Under the pieces are notes generated by a model that made no database searches, was not told where the DNA came from, and worked only from the letters and a program-made list of their open reading frames with translations. Shown here piece by piece: positions 16,994-26,043 of a stretch of DNA of 64,000 nt. The stretch lies in NCBI GenBank assembly GCA_947496705.1, contig CANMDW010000008.1, positions 1-64,000 of the forward strand, read 5' to 3'. The DNA is from an uncultured Aquimarina sp. Its GTDB lineage: Bacteria; Bacteroidota; Bacteroidia; Flavobacteriales; Flavobacteriaceae. The position numbers and the translations under genes were made by a program. Numbering within the stretch: position 1 is the first letter of the stretch; every line of letters starts with the position of its first letter.

Positions 16994-17389
16994 TCATTTC
17001 TGATCCACAATAGGTATCGGGCGCTTATTATTATCGATCGCCACAAACTTAAAATGGCCAGAGACTGCAATCTCCCGATCATAGCTATACATATCTTCTT
17101 TGTAAATATCAACTTTTACCAAACAACTGGTTCTGCCAACCTCAGAAACTTTCGCAACAAGCTCGATAATAGTACCCGCGGGAATTGGTTTTTCAAAATC
17201 AATCTTATCTGTAGAAATGGTGACTACTTTTTTTCTACTAAATCGTGTTGCACAAATAAACGAAACTTCGTCCATGAGTTGTAATGCTGTACCCCCAAAC
17301 AAGGTTTCGTAATGATTTGTAGTATTAGGAAAAACGGCTTTAAATATTCGAGTTTCAGACTTTTTGATCAATTCATCTATAATATTCAT
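16994..17389 (-). CDS. Acyl-CoA thioesterase (hotdog fold, YciA-like)
   Basis: 131 residues, single hotdog domain. The pattern NHYETLFGGTALQLMDEVSFICA matches the N..G.lfGG.ll..mDe.a motif of YciA/BFIT-type acyl-CoA thioesterases, followed by VVTISTDKIDFEKPIPAGTI. It hydrolyses acyl-CoA to free acid and CoA in the cytoplasm; chain-length preference cannot be read. Convergent with nhaC and divergent from the nitroreductase. Confidence 0.88.
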   Translation of the reverse strand: MNIIDELIKKSETRIFKAVFPNTTNHYETLFGGTALQLMDEVSFICATRFSRKKVVTISTDKIDFEKPIPAGTIIELVAKVSEVGRTSCLVKVDIYKEDMYSYDREIAVSGHFKFVAIDNNKRPIPIVDQK

Positions 17390-17418
17390 ACAATCGTGCT
17401 ATAATTTTTTCTTATTAA

Positions 17419-17456
17419 TTTACCTATCAAAGGTAAATCTTATCCTAGTATCTTTG
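17419..17456 (+). promoter_or_regulatory. Promoter of the nitroreductase gene with inverted repeat
   Basis: A -7 box TATCTTTG (17449-17456; consensus TAnnTTTG) lies 22 bp before the start codon. Just upstream, at about 17419-17435, TTACCT-ATCAA-AGGTAA is an inverted repeat covering the -33 region, where a TTTG is missing. This suggests an operator or activator site. Confidence 0.45.
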
Positions 17457-17478
17457 TCTCATATTTAAAAAAAATCGA

Positions 17479-18120
17479 ATGAATATTATAGAGAGCTTAC
17501 GATGGCGTTATGCCACCAAAAAATTTGATCATACCAGAGTTCTGCCCAAAGAAAAAATAGACATTCTTACTGAAGCTTTTAACCTTACGGCCACGTCCTA
17601 TGGGCTTCAGCCACTTAAATTGGTGATTATAAAAAACAAAAAACTACAAAAAGAGCTTACAGAGCATTCGTGGGGTCAACAACAAGTTGCAGATGCCTCT
17701 CATGTCCTGGTATTTTGTATTGAAAACAGCATAGAAGAAACATACATTACTAAACATTTTGACAATGTAAAAGCTACAAGAAATACATCTGAAGAAATAT
17801 TAAAACCATTTAAAGAGCAACTTGTAGATTCTTTTAAAAATAAACCTGCCAAAGAGATATTAAACTGGGCTACAAAACAAGCCTATCTCGCCATGGGAAA
17901 TTTACTTACCGTATGTGCCCTAGAAGAAATAGATGCCTGCCCGATGGAAGGCTTTGTACCTGCAAAATATGATGAAGTGCTTCATCTAAAAGAATTAGGA
18001 CTTTCTTCTGTATTGGTATTACCAGTGGGATATCGGGCAAAAGATGATATGTTTTCAGAATTCAAAAAGGTAAGACGCTCTGTTAAAGATACGGTGATCA
18101 CTATGGAAACTCCAGAATAG
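17479..18120 (+). CDS. NAD(P)H-dependent nitroreductase-family oxidoreductase
   Basis: 213 residues of the NfsB/FMN reductase fold: N-terminal LRWRYATKKFD (FMN phosphate-binding arginines), SYGLQPLKLVII, and C-terminal CPMEGFVPAKYDEVL...LPVGYRAKDD. A homodimeric FMN enzyme that reduces nitroaromatics or quinones; physiological substrate unknown. It stands alone with its own predicted promoter. Confidence 0.9.
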   Translation: MNIIESLRWRYATKKFDHTRVLPKEKIDILTEAFNLTATSYGLQPLKLVIIKNKKLQKELTEHSWGQQQVADASHVLVFCIENSIEETYITKHFDNVKATRNTSEEILKPFKEQLVDSFKNKPAKEILNWATKQAYLAMGNLLTVCALEEIDACPMEGFVPAKYDEVLHLKELGLSSVLVLPVGYRAKDDMFSEFKKVRRSVKDTVITMETPE

Positions 18121-18179
18121 CCAAACAACCTCAATTATTATCTATCCGTGCTCCTACAGAAAAGGAGGCAGATAAAAAG

Positions 18180-18242
18180 TTTCTTACTTCAGACATCGGT
18201 GATTGGTGATTGGTCATAAGTATCTATGTCTGACGTAAGAAA
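18180..18242. terminator. 17-bp inverted repeat downstream of the nitroreductase gene
   Basis: TTTCTTACTTCAGACAT (18180-18196) is mirrored by ATGTCTGACGTAAGAAA (18226-18242) with one mismatch. The loop contains the direct repeat ggtgattggtgattggt. It can form a strong stem. It is placed as a terminator for the gene ending at 18120, though without a clean U-tract. Confidence 0.45.
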
Positions 18243-18294
18243 AGGATAGTTAAAAAAATAAAAACATCAACCGGAAAATCAAAACTCTTTTCGG

Positions 18295-18302
18295 TACTTT
18301 TG
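18295..18302 (+). promoter_or_regulatory. -7 box of the DegT-type aminotransferase gene
   Basis: TACTTTTG matches TAnnTTTG and lies 32 bp before the ATG at 18335. No clear -33 TTTG is seen at the usual distance. Confidence 0.45.
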
Positions 18303-18334
18303 TCGGAAGAAATTTTTAATTTAATACTAGACCT

Positions 18335-19525
18335 ATGCCAGGATTTGAGATATTTGGTGCCGAAGAGAAGAAAGAAGTTCAAGACGTATTAGACAATGGA
18401 GTCTTAATGCGATATGGATTTGATGCGATGCGTAATGGGCATCATAAAGCATTAGAACTTGAAAGAGATTTGGCAGAAAGAATGCAAACCAAATATGCTC
18501 AGGTAGTATCTAGTGGTACTGCTGCTTTAACGGTTGCTTTGGCTTGCGCAGAAATAGGCGCCGGCGACGAGGTAATCATGCCCACTTTCACATTTGTAGC
18601 AAGTTTTGAAGCGATATTATCTGTAGGGGCGACTCCGGTATTGTGTGATATCGATGATACATTAACTTTAGCCCCAAAAGCTGTTGAGGCCGCAATCACC
18701 AAAAAGACAAAAGCGGTAATGCCGGTACATATGTGTGGATCTATGGCAGATCTTAAAGCACTAAAGGCTATTTGTGACACCCATAAGCTTGTTTTATTAG
18801 AAGATGCTTGTCAGGCTATTGGAGGCACCTATGATGGTAAACCTCTGGGAAGTTATGGTGATCTGGGTTGTTTTTCTTTTGATTATGTAAAAACAGTTAC
18901 CTGCGGTGAGGGTGGCGGTATCATAACCAATTCTGAAATTTATGCAGACCGAGCCCATAAGTACCAGGATCATGGACATGATCATGTGGGTAATGACCGT
19001 GGGGCGGAAACACACCCTTTTTTGGGATATAACTATCGATTATCTGAATTAAATGCTGCTGTGGGGATTGCTCAGCTCAGAAAATTGAATGATACATTAG
19101 CACAACAAAAGAAGCATTATACCATTTTACGTAATGCCTTAACCCCTTTGCCAGAGGTTACTTTTAGAAGAGTTCCGGAAACGGGAGTTGAAAGCTATGC
19201 TTTTCTAAATATATTTTTGCCCAATGAAGATCTTGCCCGTAAAGCTCACAAAGCACTGGGATCTCATGGTATAGATGCCTGCTTTTATTGGTTTGATAAT
19301 AACTGGCACTATTACAAAAAATGGGAACATCTTCTGGAACAAAAATCCCTGGGAGCACTTTCACCAGAAATACAATCGGGCTTACAAAAAAACAAAAGGT
19401 CTTTTGATGCCAGTGATGCCTGGATAGGGCGTACTATTTCTTGTCTTATAAAATTAAGCTGGACAGAAGCCGAAGTACATGAAAGAGCTTCAAAGATGGT
19501 TGAAGCAATTAGAAGTGTATTATAA
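18335..19525 (+). CDS. DegT/DnrJ/EryC1-family PLP aminotransferase
   Basis: 396 residues, PLP fold type I. Visible: the SGTAALTVAL phosphate-cup segment (60-69), PTFTFVAS, LEDACQAIGG (Asp157 contacting the PLP ring), and SFDYVKTVTCGEGG with the Schiff-base Lys186. Members transfer amino groups to keto-sugars or related substrates in cell-surface glycan or secondary metabolism. No sugar-biosynthesis partners are adjacent, so the substrate is open. Confidence 0.88.
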   Translation: MPGFEIFGAEEKKEVQDVLDNGVLMRYGFDAMRNGHHKALELERDLAERMQTKYAQVVSSGTAALTVALACAEIGAGDEVIMPTFTFVASFEAILSVGATPVLCDIDDTLTLAPKAVEAAITKKTKAVMPVHMCGSMADLKALKAICDTHKLVLLEDACQAIGGTYDGKPLGSYGDLGCFSFDYVKTVTCGEGGGIITNSEIYADRAHKYQDHGHDHVGNDRGAETHPFLGYNYRLSELNAAVGIAQLRKLNDTLAQQKKHYTILRNALTPLPEVTFRRVPETGVESYAFLNIFLPNEDLARKAHKALGSHGIDACFYWFDNNWHYYKKWEHLLEQKSLGALSPEIQSGLQKNKRSFDASDAWIGRTISCLIKLSWTEAEVHERASKMVEAIRSVL

Positions 19526-19651
19526 AGCGATCCCCCCTGATCTCTCCAATCGTTTAACAGATTCCCAAATTCTGCCGTTCATGCAGATAGGAATTCCTAT
19601 ACTTGATTCTTAGCTCTGAAGAACGTAAATAAAAAATTCTTGAAACCGACA

Positions 19652-19712
19652 AATCTAAAGGAGGTAGAGCCTGCCTGGATCGGCAGACAAGTCTCGAGGA
19701 ATTCTTTAGATT
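19652..19712. terminator. Inverted repeat downstream of the aminotransferase gene and ribBA
   Basis: AATCTAAAG (19652-19660) pairs with CTTTAGATT (19704-19712). Inside lies a second stem CTGCC/GGCAG of the dispersed intergenic palindrome type. It sits between the convergent aminotransferase gene and ribBA and touches the ribBA stop codon. A shared terminator is likely. Confidence 0.45.
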
Positions 19713-20862
19713 AATACTTCACATATTCTACAATTTCCAACCCATATCCAATCATACCAACACGTTTTTGCTGTACCGTATTAGATACCAGGCGTAATTT
19801 ATGAACATTCAGGTCATGCAATATCTGTGCTCCTATCCCAAAATCTTTGGTATCCATAATAATTTTTGGAGCTTTCAATACCTCTTTTCCATTCTGAATT
19901 TCTTTTAATGCTTTCAGACGATTAAGAAGATTAAAGGATGTACTCTCTTGATTAATAAAAATTATAGCTCCCTTACCCTCTGTATTAATACGTTGAAACA
20001 TAGCATCCAGCCGCTTGTCTGCATTATTTGTTAATGTGCCTAAAATATCATTATTAAATAAGGTAGAATTAACCCTGGTAAGTACTGGTTCATTTTCACC
20101 CCAGACACCTAAGGTTAAAGCTATATGAATTTGATTATTGGTAGTTTGCTTATATGCTCTTAATCTATAATTTCCAAAACGGGTGGCAATATCAAAATCT
20201 TCTTTTTTCTCTATAAGAGAGTCATGTTGCATACGATATGCTACCAAATCCTCAATAGATATTAACTTAAGGTCAAATTTCTTTGCTACCTCTACCAATT
20301 GAGGCAGGCGTGCCATAGTACCATCTTCATTTAAGATCTCTACTAAAATTCCGGCAGGTTTGAATCCTGCCAGTCTGGATAAATCTACAGCAGCTTCTGT
20401 GTGCCCGGTACGCCGCAACACTCCTCCATTTTTGGCCTTAAGCGGAAAAATATGCCCTGGTCTTCCCAAATTATGAGGTTTTGTATTCTCATCGACCAAC
20501 GCATTTATGGTTTTGGCACGATCATGCACTGAAATTCCGGTAGTACAACCATGGCCTATCAGATCTACAGATACTGTAAATTGAGTTTCGTGCAAGACCG
20601 TATTATTTTGAACCATCATTTCCAGATTCAACTCATCACAACGATCTTCTGTAAGTGGTGCACAAATCAATCCTCTACCATGTTTGGCCATAAAATTGAT
20701 CATTTCTGGTGTCACCTTCTCTGCAGCGGCAATAAAATCACCTTCATTTTCACGGTCCTCATCATCGACAACGATAATTACCTTTCCTTGTCGAATATCT
20801 TCAATAGCTTCCTGAATGGTATTCAACTTAATTTTTTTTTTGGTCTCGGTAATCTGCGACAT
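19711..20862 (-). CDS. ribB: RibBA-type protein: DHBP synthase with degenerate GTP cyclohydrolase II domain
   Basis: 383 residues. Residues 1-210 are an intact 3,4-dihydroxy-2-butanone 4-phosphate synthase: VVDDEDRENEGDF, TGISVHDRA, RPGHIFPLKAKNGGVLRRTG. Residues 215-383 align with GTP cyclohydrolase II, but the zinc-site cysteines (C..10..C.C around SLRCDCG in active enzymes) are replaced by STLFNNDILGTLTNNADKR, and no cysteine occurs in the domain. The DFGIGAQIL..LRLVSN part remains. So the riboflavin C4 precursor is made here, while the GTP-opening step needs another enzyme. Confidence 0.9.
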   Translation of the reverse strand: MSQITETKKKIKLNTIQEAIEDIRQGKVIIVVDDEDRENEGDFIAAAEKVTPEMINFMAKHGRGLICAPLTEDRCDELNLEMMVQNNTVLHETQFTVSVDLIGHGCTTGISVHDRAKTINALVDENTKPHNLGRPGHIFPLKAKNGGVLRRTGHTEAAVDLSRLAGFKPAGILVEILNEDGTMARLPQLVEVAKKFDLKLISIEDLVAYRMQHDSLIEKKEDFDIATRFGNYRLRAYKQTTNNQIHIALTLGVWGENEPVLTRVNSTLFNNDILGTLTNNADKRLDAMFQRINTEGKGAIIFINQESTSFNLLNRLKALKEIQNGKEVLKAPKIIMDTKDFGIGAQILHDLNVHKLRLVSNTVQQKRVGMIGYGLEIVEYVKY

Positions 20863-20908
20863 AGTAATACTCTTAAATAATTACCTGCAAAGATATTCAA
20901 AAAGAAAT

Positions 20909-22381
20909 CTATTTTTTGGATTTAGAAGATCGTTTTGCAAAGAAATCCCTTATTGGCTGGATGAATGCATCCAGATTAAAGATTCCCTGGTCTGTAGTTG
21001 CCCTATATGTTAAAAAAATACTGAGCGGAAATATAATAAAGGTGGAAAGCCATGAACCTATAAATGGGGGGATTCCGCCTTCTTCGGCACTATTTTTAGC
21101 AAAAATACCTATAAAATGATAGGTTAAAAACAATACTACGCCTATCACAATAGGTAGTCCAAGCCCTCCTTTGCGAATGATCGCGCCCAAGGGTGCGCCA
21201 ACAAAAAATAGCAGTATGCAGGAAATCCCCAAAGCATATTTATTGTGTAAAGACATTTCATATTTATTTAATGCTCTTTTCTTATTTGTTATATTTTTTT
21301 GGGCACTGCTTATATTTCTATTGATTCCATCGGCATTAGAATATGCAAGTTTATAAATCTGCAGCTTTTGTGCTGTATCAAAATGATCAATAATAGTTAC
21401 TGTATCGCTGGTTTTATTCTCTACTTCTGTTGTATCACTGACTTTATTTTGTACTTCAGCAATTTTTAGGTTTTTATTCAGTTCATCAAGACCATTTCTT
21501 CTGTTTACATCATTTTTTACCGATTTAACATCATTATTCACTTGGATCGACAAGGTATCTAACTCATCTTTTAATTCGTTTACATTAAGCATATTATACC
21601 CTTTGCTATACTGTTGGGCATCCATATCCACATTATCCAAAGAGGACAAATCTATATTAAGGATATATTGCTTAAAATGAGTTTTGGCAAAGGGTAATTT
21701 TTTTCTTCTCTTTGGTGATTTTTGCTGAATATCATCATAATAATTCCCATCATTGAGCACTAGTGTTACCAAATCTGAATTGACACTACCTTTTAACTCA
21801 CCATCTACAGCTTTTATCACTGTAAAATTGCCAGGTCTTGCCGCTTTTTTATGAATAATAATATCTTTGAGAAACTCATCATTATCACCATACTTTTCGG
21901 CCACTTTAATATTGATATCCCCCAAATCATTAAATTGATTTGGAGTGATTACCATTGCTGGTTTTACTTTTACTATGTTTTTTCTAAGATTAATAAATCT
22001 CTTTTCTGAAGATGGGATTACTGTATTGGAGAAAAGAAAAGCGCCAATACCGACAAAAAATATAAAAACAGACAAGGTTCTCATTGCTCTTTGTAGTGAA
22101 ATCCCGGAAGATTTCATTGCAGCAAACTCATAATTCTCTGCAAAACTTCCAAAAATCATAATAGACGTAAGCAGTATCGTAAGTGGCAACACCATGGGAA
22201 TCAATCTGGGAGTTGCAAACATTAAAAATTTTAAGATCACCGAAAAATCAAGATCCTTTCCTGCCAATTCTGAAATAAACAACCATATGGTCTGTAGCAA
22301 AAGGATAAACATAATAATAATAAAGAGCGGAAAAAATGTCTTTATAAAAGTAGTTAAAATATATCTGTCAAGAATTTTCAC
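20909..22381 (-). CDS. lptG: LptF/LptG-family permease (YjgP/YjgQ)
   Basis: 490 residues: three N-terminal membrane helices (about 13-120, with PLTILLTSIMIFGSFAENYE), a long periplasmic domain rich in Asn/Lys, and three C-terminal helices (about 375-465). Members form the inner-membrane part of the LptBFG lipopolysaccharide extractor. Subunit F or G cannot be told apart by eye. It lies upstream of ribB and downstream of lolA on the same strand, a common Flavobacteriia order. Confidence 0.88.
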   Translation of the reverse strand: MKILDRYILTTFIKTFFPLFIIIMFILLLQTIWLFISELAGKDLDFSVILKFLMFATPRLIPMVLPLTILLTSIMIFGSFAENYEFAAMKSSGISLQRAMRTLSVFIFFVGIGAFLFSNTVIPSSEKRFINLRKNIVKVKPAMVITPNQFNDLGDINIKVAEKYGDNDEFLKDIIIHKKAARPGNFTVIKAVDGELKGSVNSDLVTLVLNDGNYYDDIQQKSPKRRKKLPFAKTHFKQYILNIDLSSLDNVDMDAQQYSKGYNMLNVNELKDELDTLSIQVNNDVKSVKNDVNRRNGLDELNKNLKIAEVQNKVSDTTEVENKTSDTVTIIDHFDTAQKLQIYKLAYSNADGINRNISSAQKNITNKKRALNKYEMSLHNKYALGISCILLFFVGAPLGAIIRKGGLGLPIVIGVVLFLTYHFIGIFAKNSAEEGGIPPFIGSWLSTFIIFPLSIFLTYRATTDQGIFNLDAFIQPIRDFFAKRSSKSKK

Positions 22382-22509
22382 ATGCTTTGTATTTTCCTAA
22401 TTACTAGTTGAAAAACGTTATTAAAAAATTAAAGAACGTATATAATTGGTTACACCGTTCTTTAAAAAACCTGGATATGAACTCATCTTGAGTTCTATTT
22501 TCAAAAATA

Positions 22510-23154
22510 TTAATCCAAACGATTTATATAGTAATTATCATATTTTGATTCGTCAAACAAAAATAAAGTTTCAGAAAGCGGTTGATTGGTTTTAAAACTA
22601 GTTACCGTAAATGTCACATTAGAACCATTATTCTGTTTCAGGATCATTTTATATATATGTTTGGTCTGTTTATCTATTCCTAAAAGAATTTCGGTATATT
22701 CACTTTTAGAATCAATTGGTATTAATTTTACAAACTGAATTTTCCTTCCGTTCACATTCTGCACAATATCCATCTTTGATGAATATCCATCTTCATAAAA
22801 ACTCAACATTTTGGAAGGAGTCACACTTTTATTATCTTCCTCACCCTGTGAAGAAATATTGATTTCCTCATCTTCGGGAATAATCACATGTAGCTTTTTT
22901 CCATCATACATCTGCTCGGTTCCCATTAAATTAAGAAGGTATTTATTTCCCTGCAATGTTACATCTCCCCTGGTTTCCTGAGAAACATTTTCAGCAGGGT
23001 TATTGAGTGCATATTTGAAGCCAATAACAATATTTTTGTAGTTTTTTACTTTTTTAGAAACTTCATCTAATAGTTCTTTGGCATTTTGAGCCTGCATAGT
23101 AGTACTACCTAATACAAATATCAACAGTATTATCTTTCTTATCATTTTATACAT
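22510..23154 (-). CDS. lolA: LolA-like outer-membrane lipoprotein carrier
   Basis: 214 residues with signal peptide (MIRKIILLIFVLGSTTMQAQ; the start may be the second Met, at 23145). The rest is a LolA-type antiparallel beta-sheet half-barrel (FKYALNNPAENVSQETRGDVTLQGNKY...). It carries lipoproteins through the periplasm to the outer membrane. Lies 44 bp after ftsK in the same direction. Confidence 0.85.
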   Translation of the reverse strand: MYKMIRKIILLIFVLGSTTMQAQNAKELLDEVSKKVKNYKNIVIGFKYALNNPAENVSQETRGDVTLQGNKYLLNLMGTEQMYDGKKLHVIIPEDEEINISSQGEEDNKSVTPSKMLSFYEDGYSSKMDIVQNVNGRKIQFVKLIPIDSKSEYTEILLGIDKQTKHIYKMILKQNNGSNVTFTVTSFKTNQPLSETLFLFDESKYDNYYINRLD

Positions 23155-23198
23155 TTCTTCTTTATTATTTTTTTCATCTTAGCAATTAATTAGTGTCT

Positions 23199-25706
23199 TC
23201 ATTCACTTTCTAATAACTGCTGAAGTGCCACCAAATCGGTTATCAATACTTGTCTGGCTTTACTACCTTCGAAAGGGCCAACCACACCGGCAGCCTCTAA
23301 TTGATCAATAAGTCTGCCTGCACGATTATATCCTAATTTGAGCTTTCTTTGTAATAAAGACGCCGAACCTTGCTGTGCTGTGACAATTACTTCTGCAGCT
23401 TCTTTAAAGAGTTTATCTCTATCGCCTTTATCTATATCAAGACTTGTGCCACTTTCTTCTCCAACATATTCTGGTAACAGATGTGCATCAGGGTATGCTT
23501 TTTGACTACCTATATATTCTGTTATTCGCTCTACTTCTGGTGTATCTACAAAGGCACATTGTATCCTGATAAGATCATTACCTTGTGTAAACAGCATATC
23601 TCCCCGACCAATTAACTGGTCTGCTCCTCCTATATCCAAAATAGTACGCGAGTCAATCTTAGAAGTCACTCTAAACGCAATTCTTGCAGGGAAATTGGCC
23701 TTAATCATACCGGTAATAACATTTACCGATGGTCTTTGGGTAGCAATAATCAAATGGATCCCGATAGCACGAGCCAGTTGCGCTAATCTTGCGATCGGAG
23801 TTTCTACCTCTTTACCTGCGGTCATAATAAGATCGGCAAATTCATCTACCACAAGCACAATATAGGGTAAGAATCTATGTCCGTTTTCGGGATTAAGCTT
23901 TCTTGCCTTAAATTTTGTGTTATACTCTTTGATATTACGAACCATTGCTTGTTTGAGAAGATCATAGCGGGCATCCATCTCTATACAAAGAGAATTAAGC
24001 GTATTGATTACCTTGGTATTATCGGTAATTATAGCCTCTTCGGTATCGGGCAATTTGGCCAGATAATGGCGTTCAATCTTATTAAACAGGGTAAGTTCGA
24101 CTTTTTTAGGGTCTACCAAAACAAACTTTACCTCGGCAGGATGCTTTTTGTAAAGCAATGAAGTAAGTATCGCATTCAACCCAACAGATTTACCTTGTCC
24201 TGTAGCTCCAGCCAGAAGCAAGTGGGGCATCTTGGCCAGATCAACTACAAAAGTCTCGTTTGAAATAGTTTTACCAAGCGATAACGGCAGCTCCATCTCT
24301 GCATTTTGAAACTTTGGTGATGCAATAACAGATCGCATCGATACGATGGTTGCATTTTTATTTGGTACTTCAATACCGATGGTTCCTTTTCCCGGTATCG
24401 GAGCGATAATACGAATTCCTAATGCTGCCAATGACAGTGCAATGTCATCTTCCAGATTTTTTATTTTAGAAATACGTATTCCGGCTTCGGGTACAATTTC
24501 ATAAAGTGTTACCGTAGGACCAACAGTAGCTTTGATTTGGGCTATCTCAATCTTATAGTTCTTAAGGGTCTCGACAATACGGTTTTTGTTTTCTTCCAGC
24601 TCTCCTTGGTCAATGGTAATTCCACCGGCTTTTGCAGAATAATCCTTTAACAACTCGATTGTAGGAAATTTATAATTCCCTAATTCCAGTTTAGGATCAA
24701 ACTCTCCAAAACCTTTTACCAATTTGGCACTTAGATTTTTAACAACTTCCTCTTCGATGGTGGTTTCAACTTCCATCGCAATGTCATCGGGATCATCCTC
24801 AGATTTTATAATGAATTTTTCGGGAAGATCATTATCCCTATTTTTTGGGTTTCCATAGAAATCGTTGATCGTAGGATTTAATGGGATCTCTTTATTACTT
24901 GTTCCCTCTTTTTTGGTAATTTCTTTTTTCTCCTTATCTTTTCTGGGCTGAACCCCGGCTTTAGCCATTATCGCATCTATCCTTTCTTTGATTCCGGAAT
25001 TAGAATCAGACTGAGATTTGGATTTAGATTCCCCTGAAGTTAACGGTTTGACTGTATAACCGTTATTATTCTCTTTTGAAACCGATTCAAAATCTTTGTT
25101 AATAGCTTTTTGTGTGCTTTTTATTGATGCACTTAATTTCTCTGGAGTATATCTTAAACGAACCACAATATAGACAATGGCAAAGAATGCCAATACCAAA
25201 ACGGTACCTATAAACCCTATGTAGTCTTGCAAGAAGTCATTAGACTCATATCCTATCACCCCGGCTAGCAGACCACTCTCTTTTTTCACAAAACCCAATA
25301 CCACAGATATCCAGATCATTACCAAAGTACCCCAAAACCAAAATCCTGCCAGTTTTCTTTTATTTAAATCAAAAAACAAGTAAACTCCGGTCAAAGAGGT
25401 TAACACCGGAAGTATTAAAGAAGACACTCCAAAACCTCTAAAAATAAAGAAATGGCTTACTACGGCTCCAAATTTACTTAACCAGTTTTTGGCAGAGGAG
25501 GATCTGTCATAAAATTGTGATATTTCACTTTGATCAATTTTCCAATTGAAAAAAAATGAAATAAACGCAAAAAACAGCCCTATCCCCAAAAAGAACAAAA
25601 AACTTCCCAAAACAACTTTTTGTTGTCTGGACAGGGTGAATTTTTCTTTTAATGAGGTCTTAGGTTTTGTTGTTTTCCCTTTTGTATTTACCTTTCTTTT
25701 AGCCAT
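23199..25706 (-). CDS. ftsK: DNA translocase FtsK/SpoIIIE
   Basis: 835 residues: Lys-rich N-terminus, four membrane helices (about 30-185), a charged linker (about 190-310), the alpha/beta motor domain with Walker A GATGQGKSVGLN and Walker B YIVLVVDEFADL, and a C-terminal gamma winged helix (SASLLQRKLKLGYNRAGRLIDQLEAAG) that reads KOPS-type sites. It acts at the division septum in chromosome segregation. First gene of the ftsK-lolA-lptG-ribB strand run. Confidence 0.95.
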   Translation of the reverse strand: MAKRKVNTKGKTTKPKTSLKEKFTLSRQQKVVLGSFLFFLGIGLFFAFISFFFNWKIDQSEISQFYDRSSSAKNWLSKFGAVVSHFFIFRGFGVSSLILPVLTSLTGVYLFFDLNKRKLAGFWFWGTLVMIWISVVLGFVKKESGLLAGVIGYESNDFLQDYIGFIGTVLVLAFFAIVYIVVRLRYTPEKLSASIKSTQKAINKDFESVSKENNNGYTVKPLTSGESKSKSQSDSNSGIKERIDAIMAKAGVQPRKDKEKKEITKKEGTSNKEIPLNPTINDFYGNPKNRDNDLPEKFIIKSEDDPDDIAMEVETTIEEEVVKNLSAKLVKGFGEFDPKLELGNYKFPTIELLKDYSAKAGGITIDQGELEENKNRIVETLKNYKIEIAQIKATVGPTVTLYEIVPEAGIRISKIKNLEDDIALSLAALGIRIIAPIPGKGTIGIEVPNKNATIVSMRSVIASPKFQNAEMELPLSLGKTISNETFVVDLAKMPHLLLAGATGQGKSVGLNAILTSLLYKKHPAEVKFVLVDPKKVELTLFNKIERHYLAKLPDTEEAIITDNTKVINTLNSLCIEMDARYDLLKQAMVRNIKEYNTKFKARKLNPENGHRFLPYIVLVVDEFADLIMTAGKEVETPIARLAQLARAIGIHLIIATQRPSVNVITGMIKANFPARIAFRVTSKIDSRTILDIGGADQLIGRGDMLFTQGNDLIRIQCAFVDTPEVERITEYIGSQKAYPDAHLLPEYVGEESGTSLDIDKGDRDKLFKEAAEVIVTAQQGSASLLQRKLKLGYNRAGRLIDQLEAAGVVGPFEGSKARQVLITDLVALQQLLESE

Positions 25707-26043
25707 TTTTTGGATGTCTTATCGCAAAAATACGAATATCTATATTGGAACGTAAAAATGCATGAAAAATTTTCTTTTATGTCTTCTCTCTAAAAATTAA
25801 ATAATTCCCAAATTTTAAAAAAATTTAGCAATTAATTTAGTAAAGGTTTAACCGTCTATTTTCCTAAAAACCATTACATTATAAGATAAAAAAAACGAAT
25901 GATTGCCTATATATTGTACGTTTCATAAAAAAAATGGCAACCATACCATTAATTGTTTCAATTCGAAAGATCTAATAACCTATTAATCAAATAATTAAAT
26001 TCATTCATACAAGTCAGTTTTTAAAATCTAAATAAAAAAAGTC
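25707..26043. other. Divergent intergenic region, AT-rich
   Basis: 337 bp between ftsK and the Q/N-rich protein gene. It is very AT-rich with poly-A tracts. I see no hairpin, repeat or clear TAnnTTTG box that I would defend. Confidence 0.5.

Noticed and set aside
23199..25706. FtsK-like protein as part of a mobile element
   Set aside because: It has the four N-terminal membrane helices, motor and gamma domain of housekeeping FtsK and lies in a core gene run.
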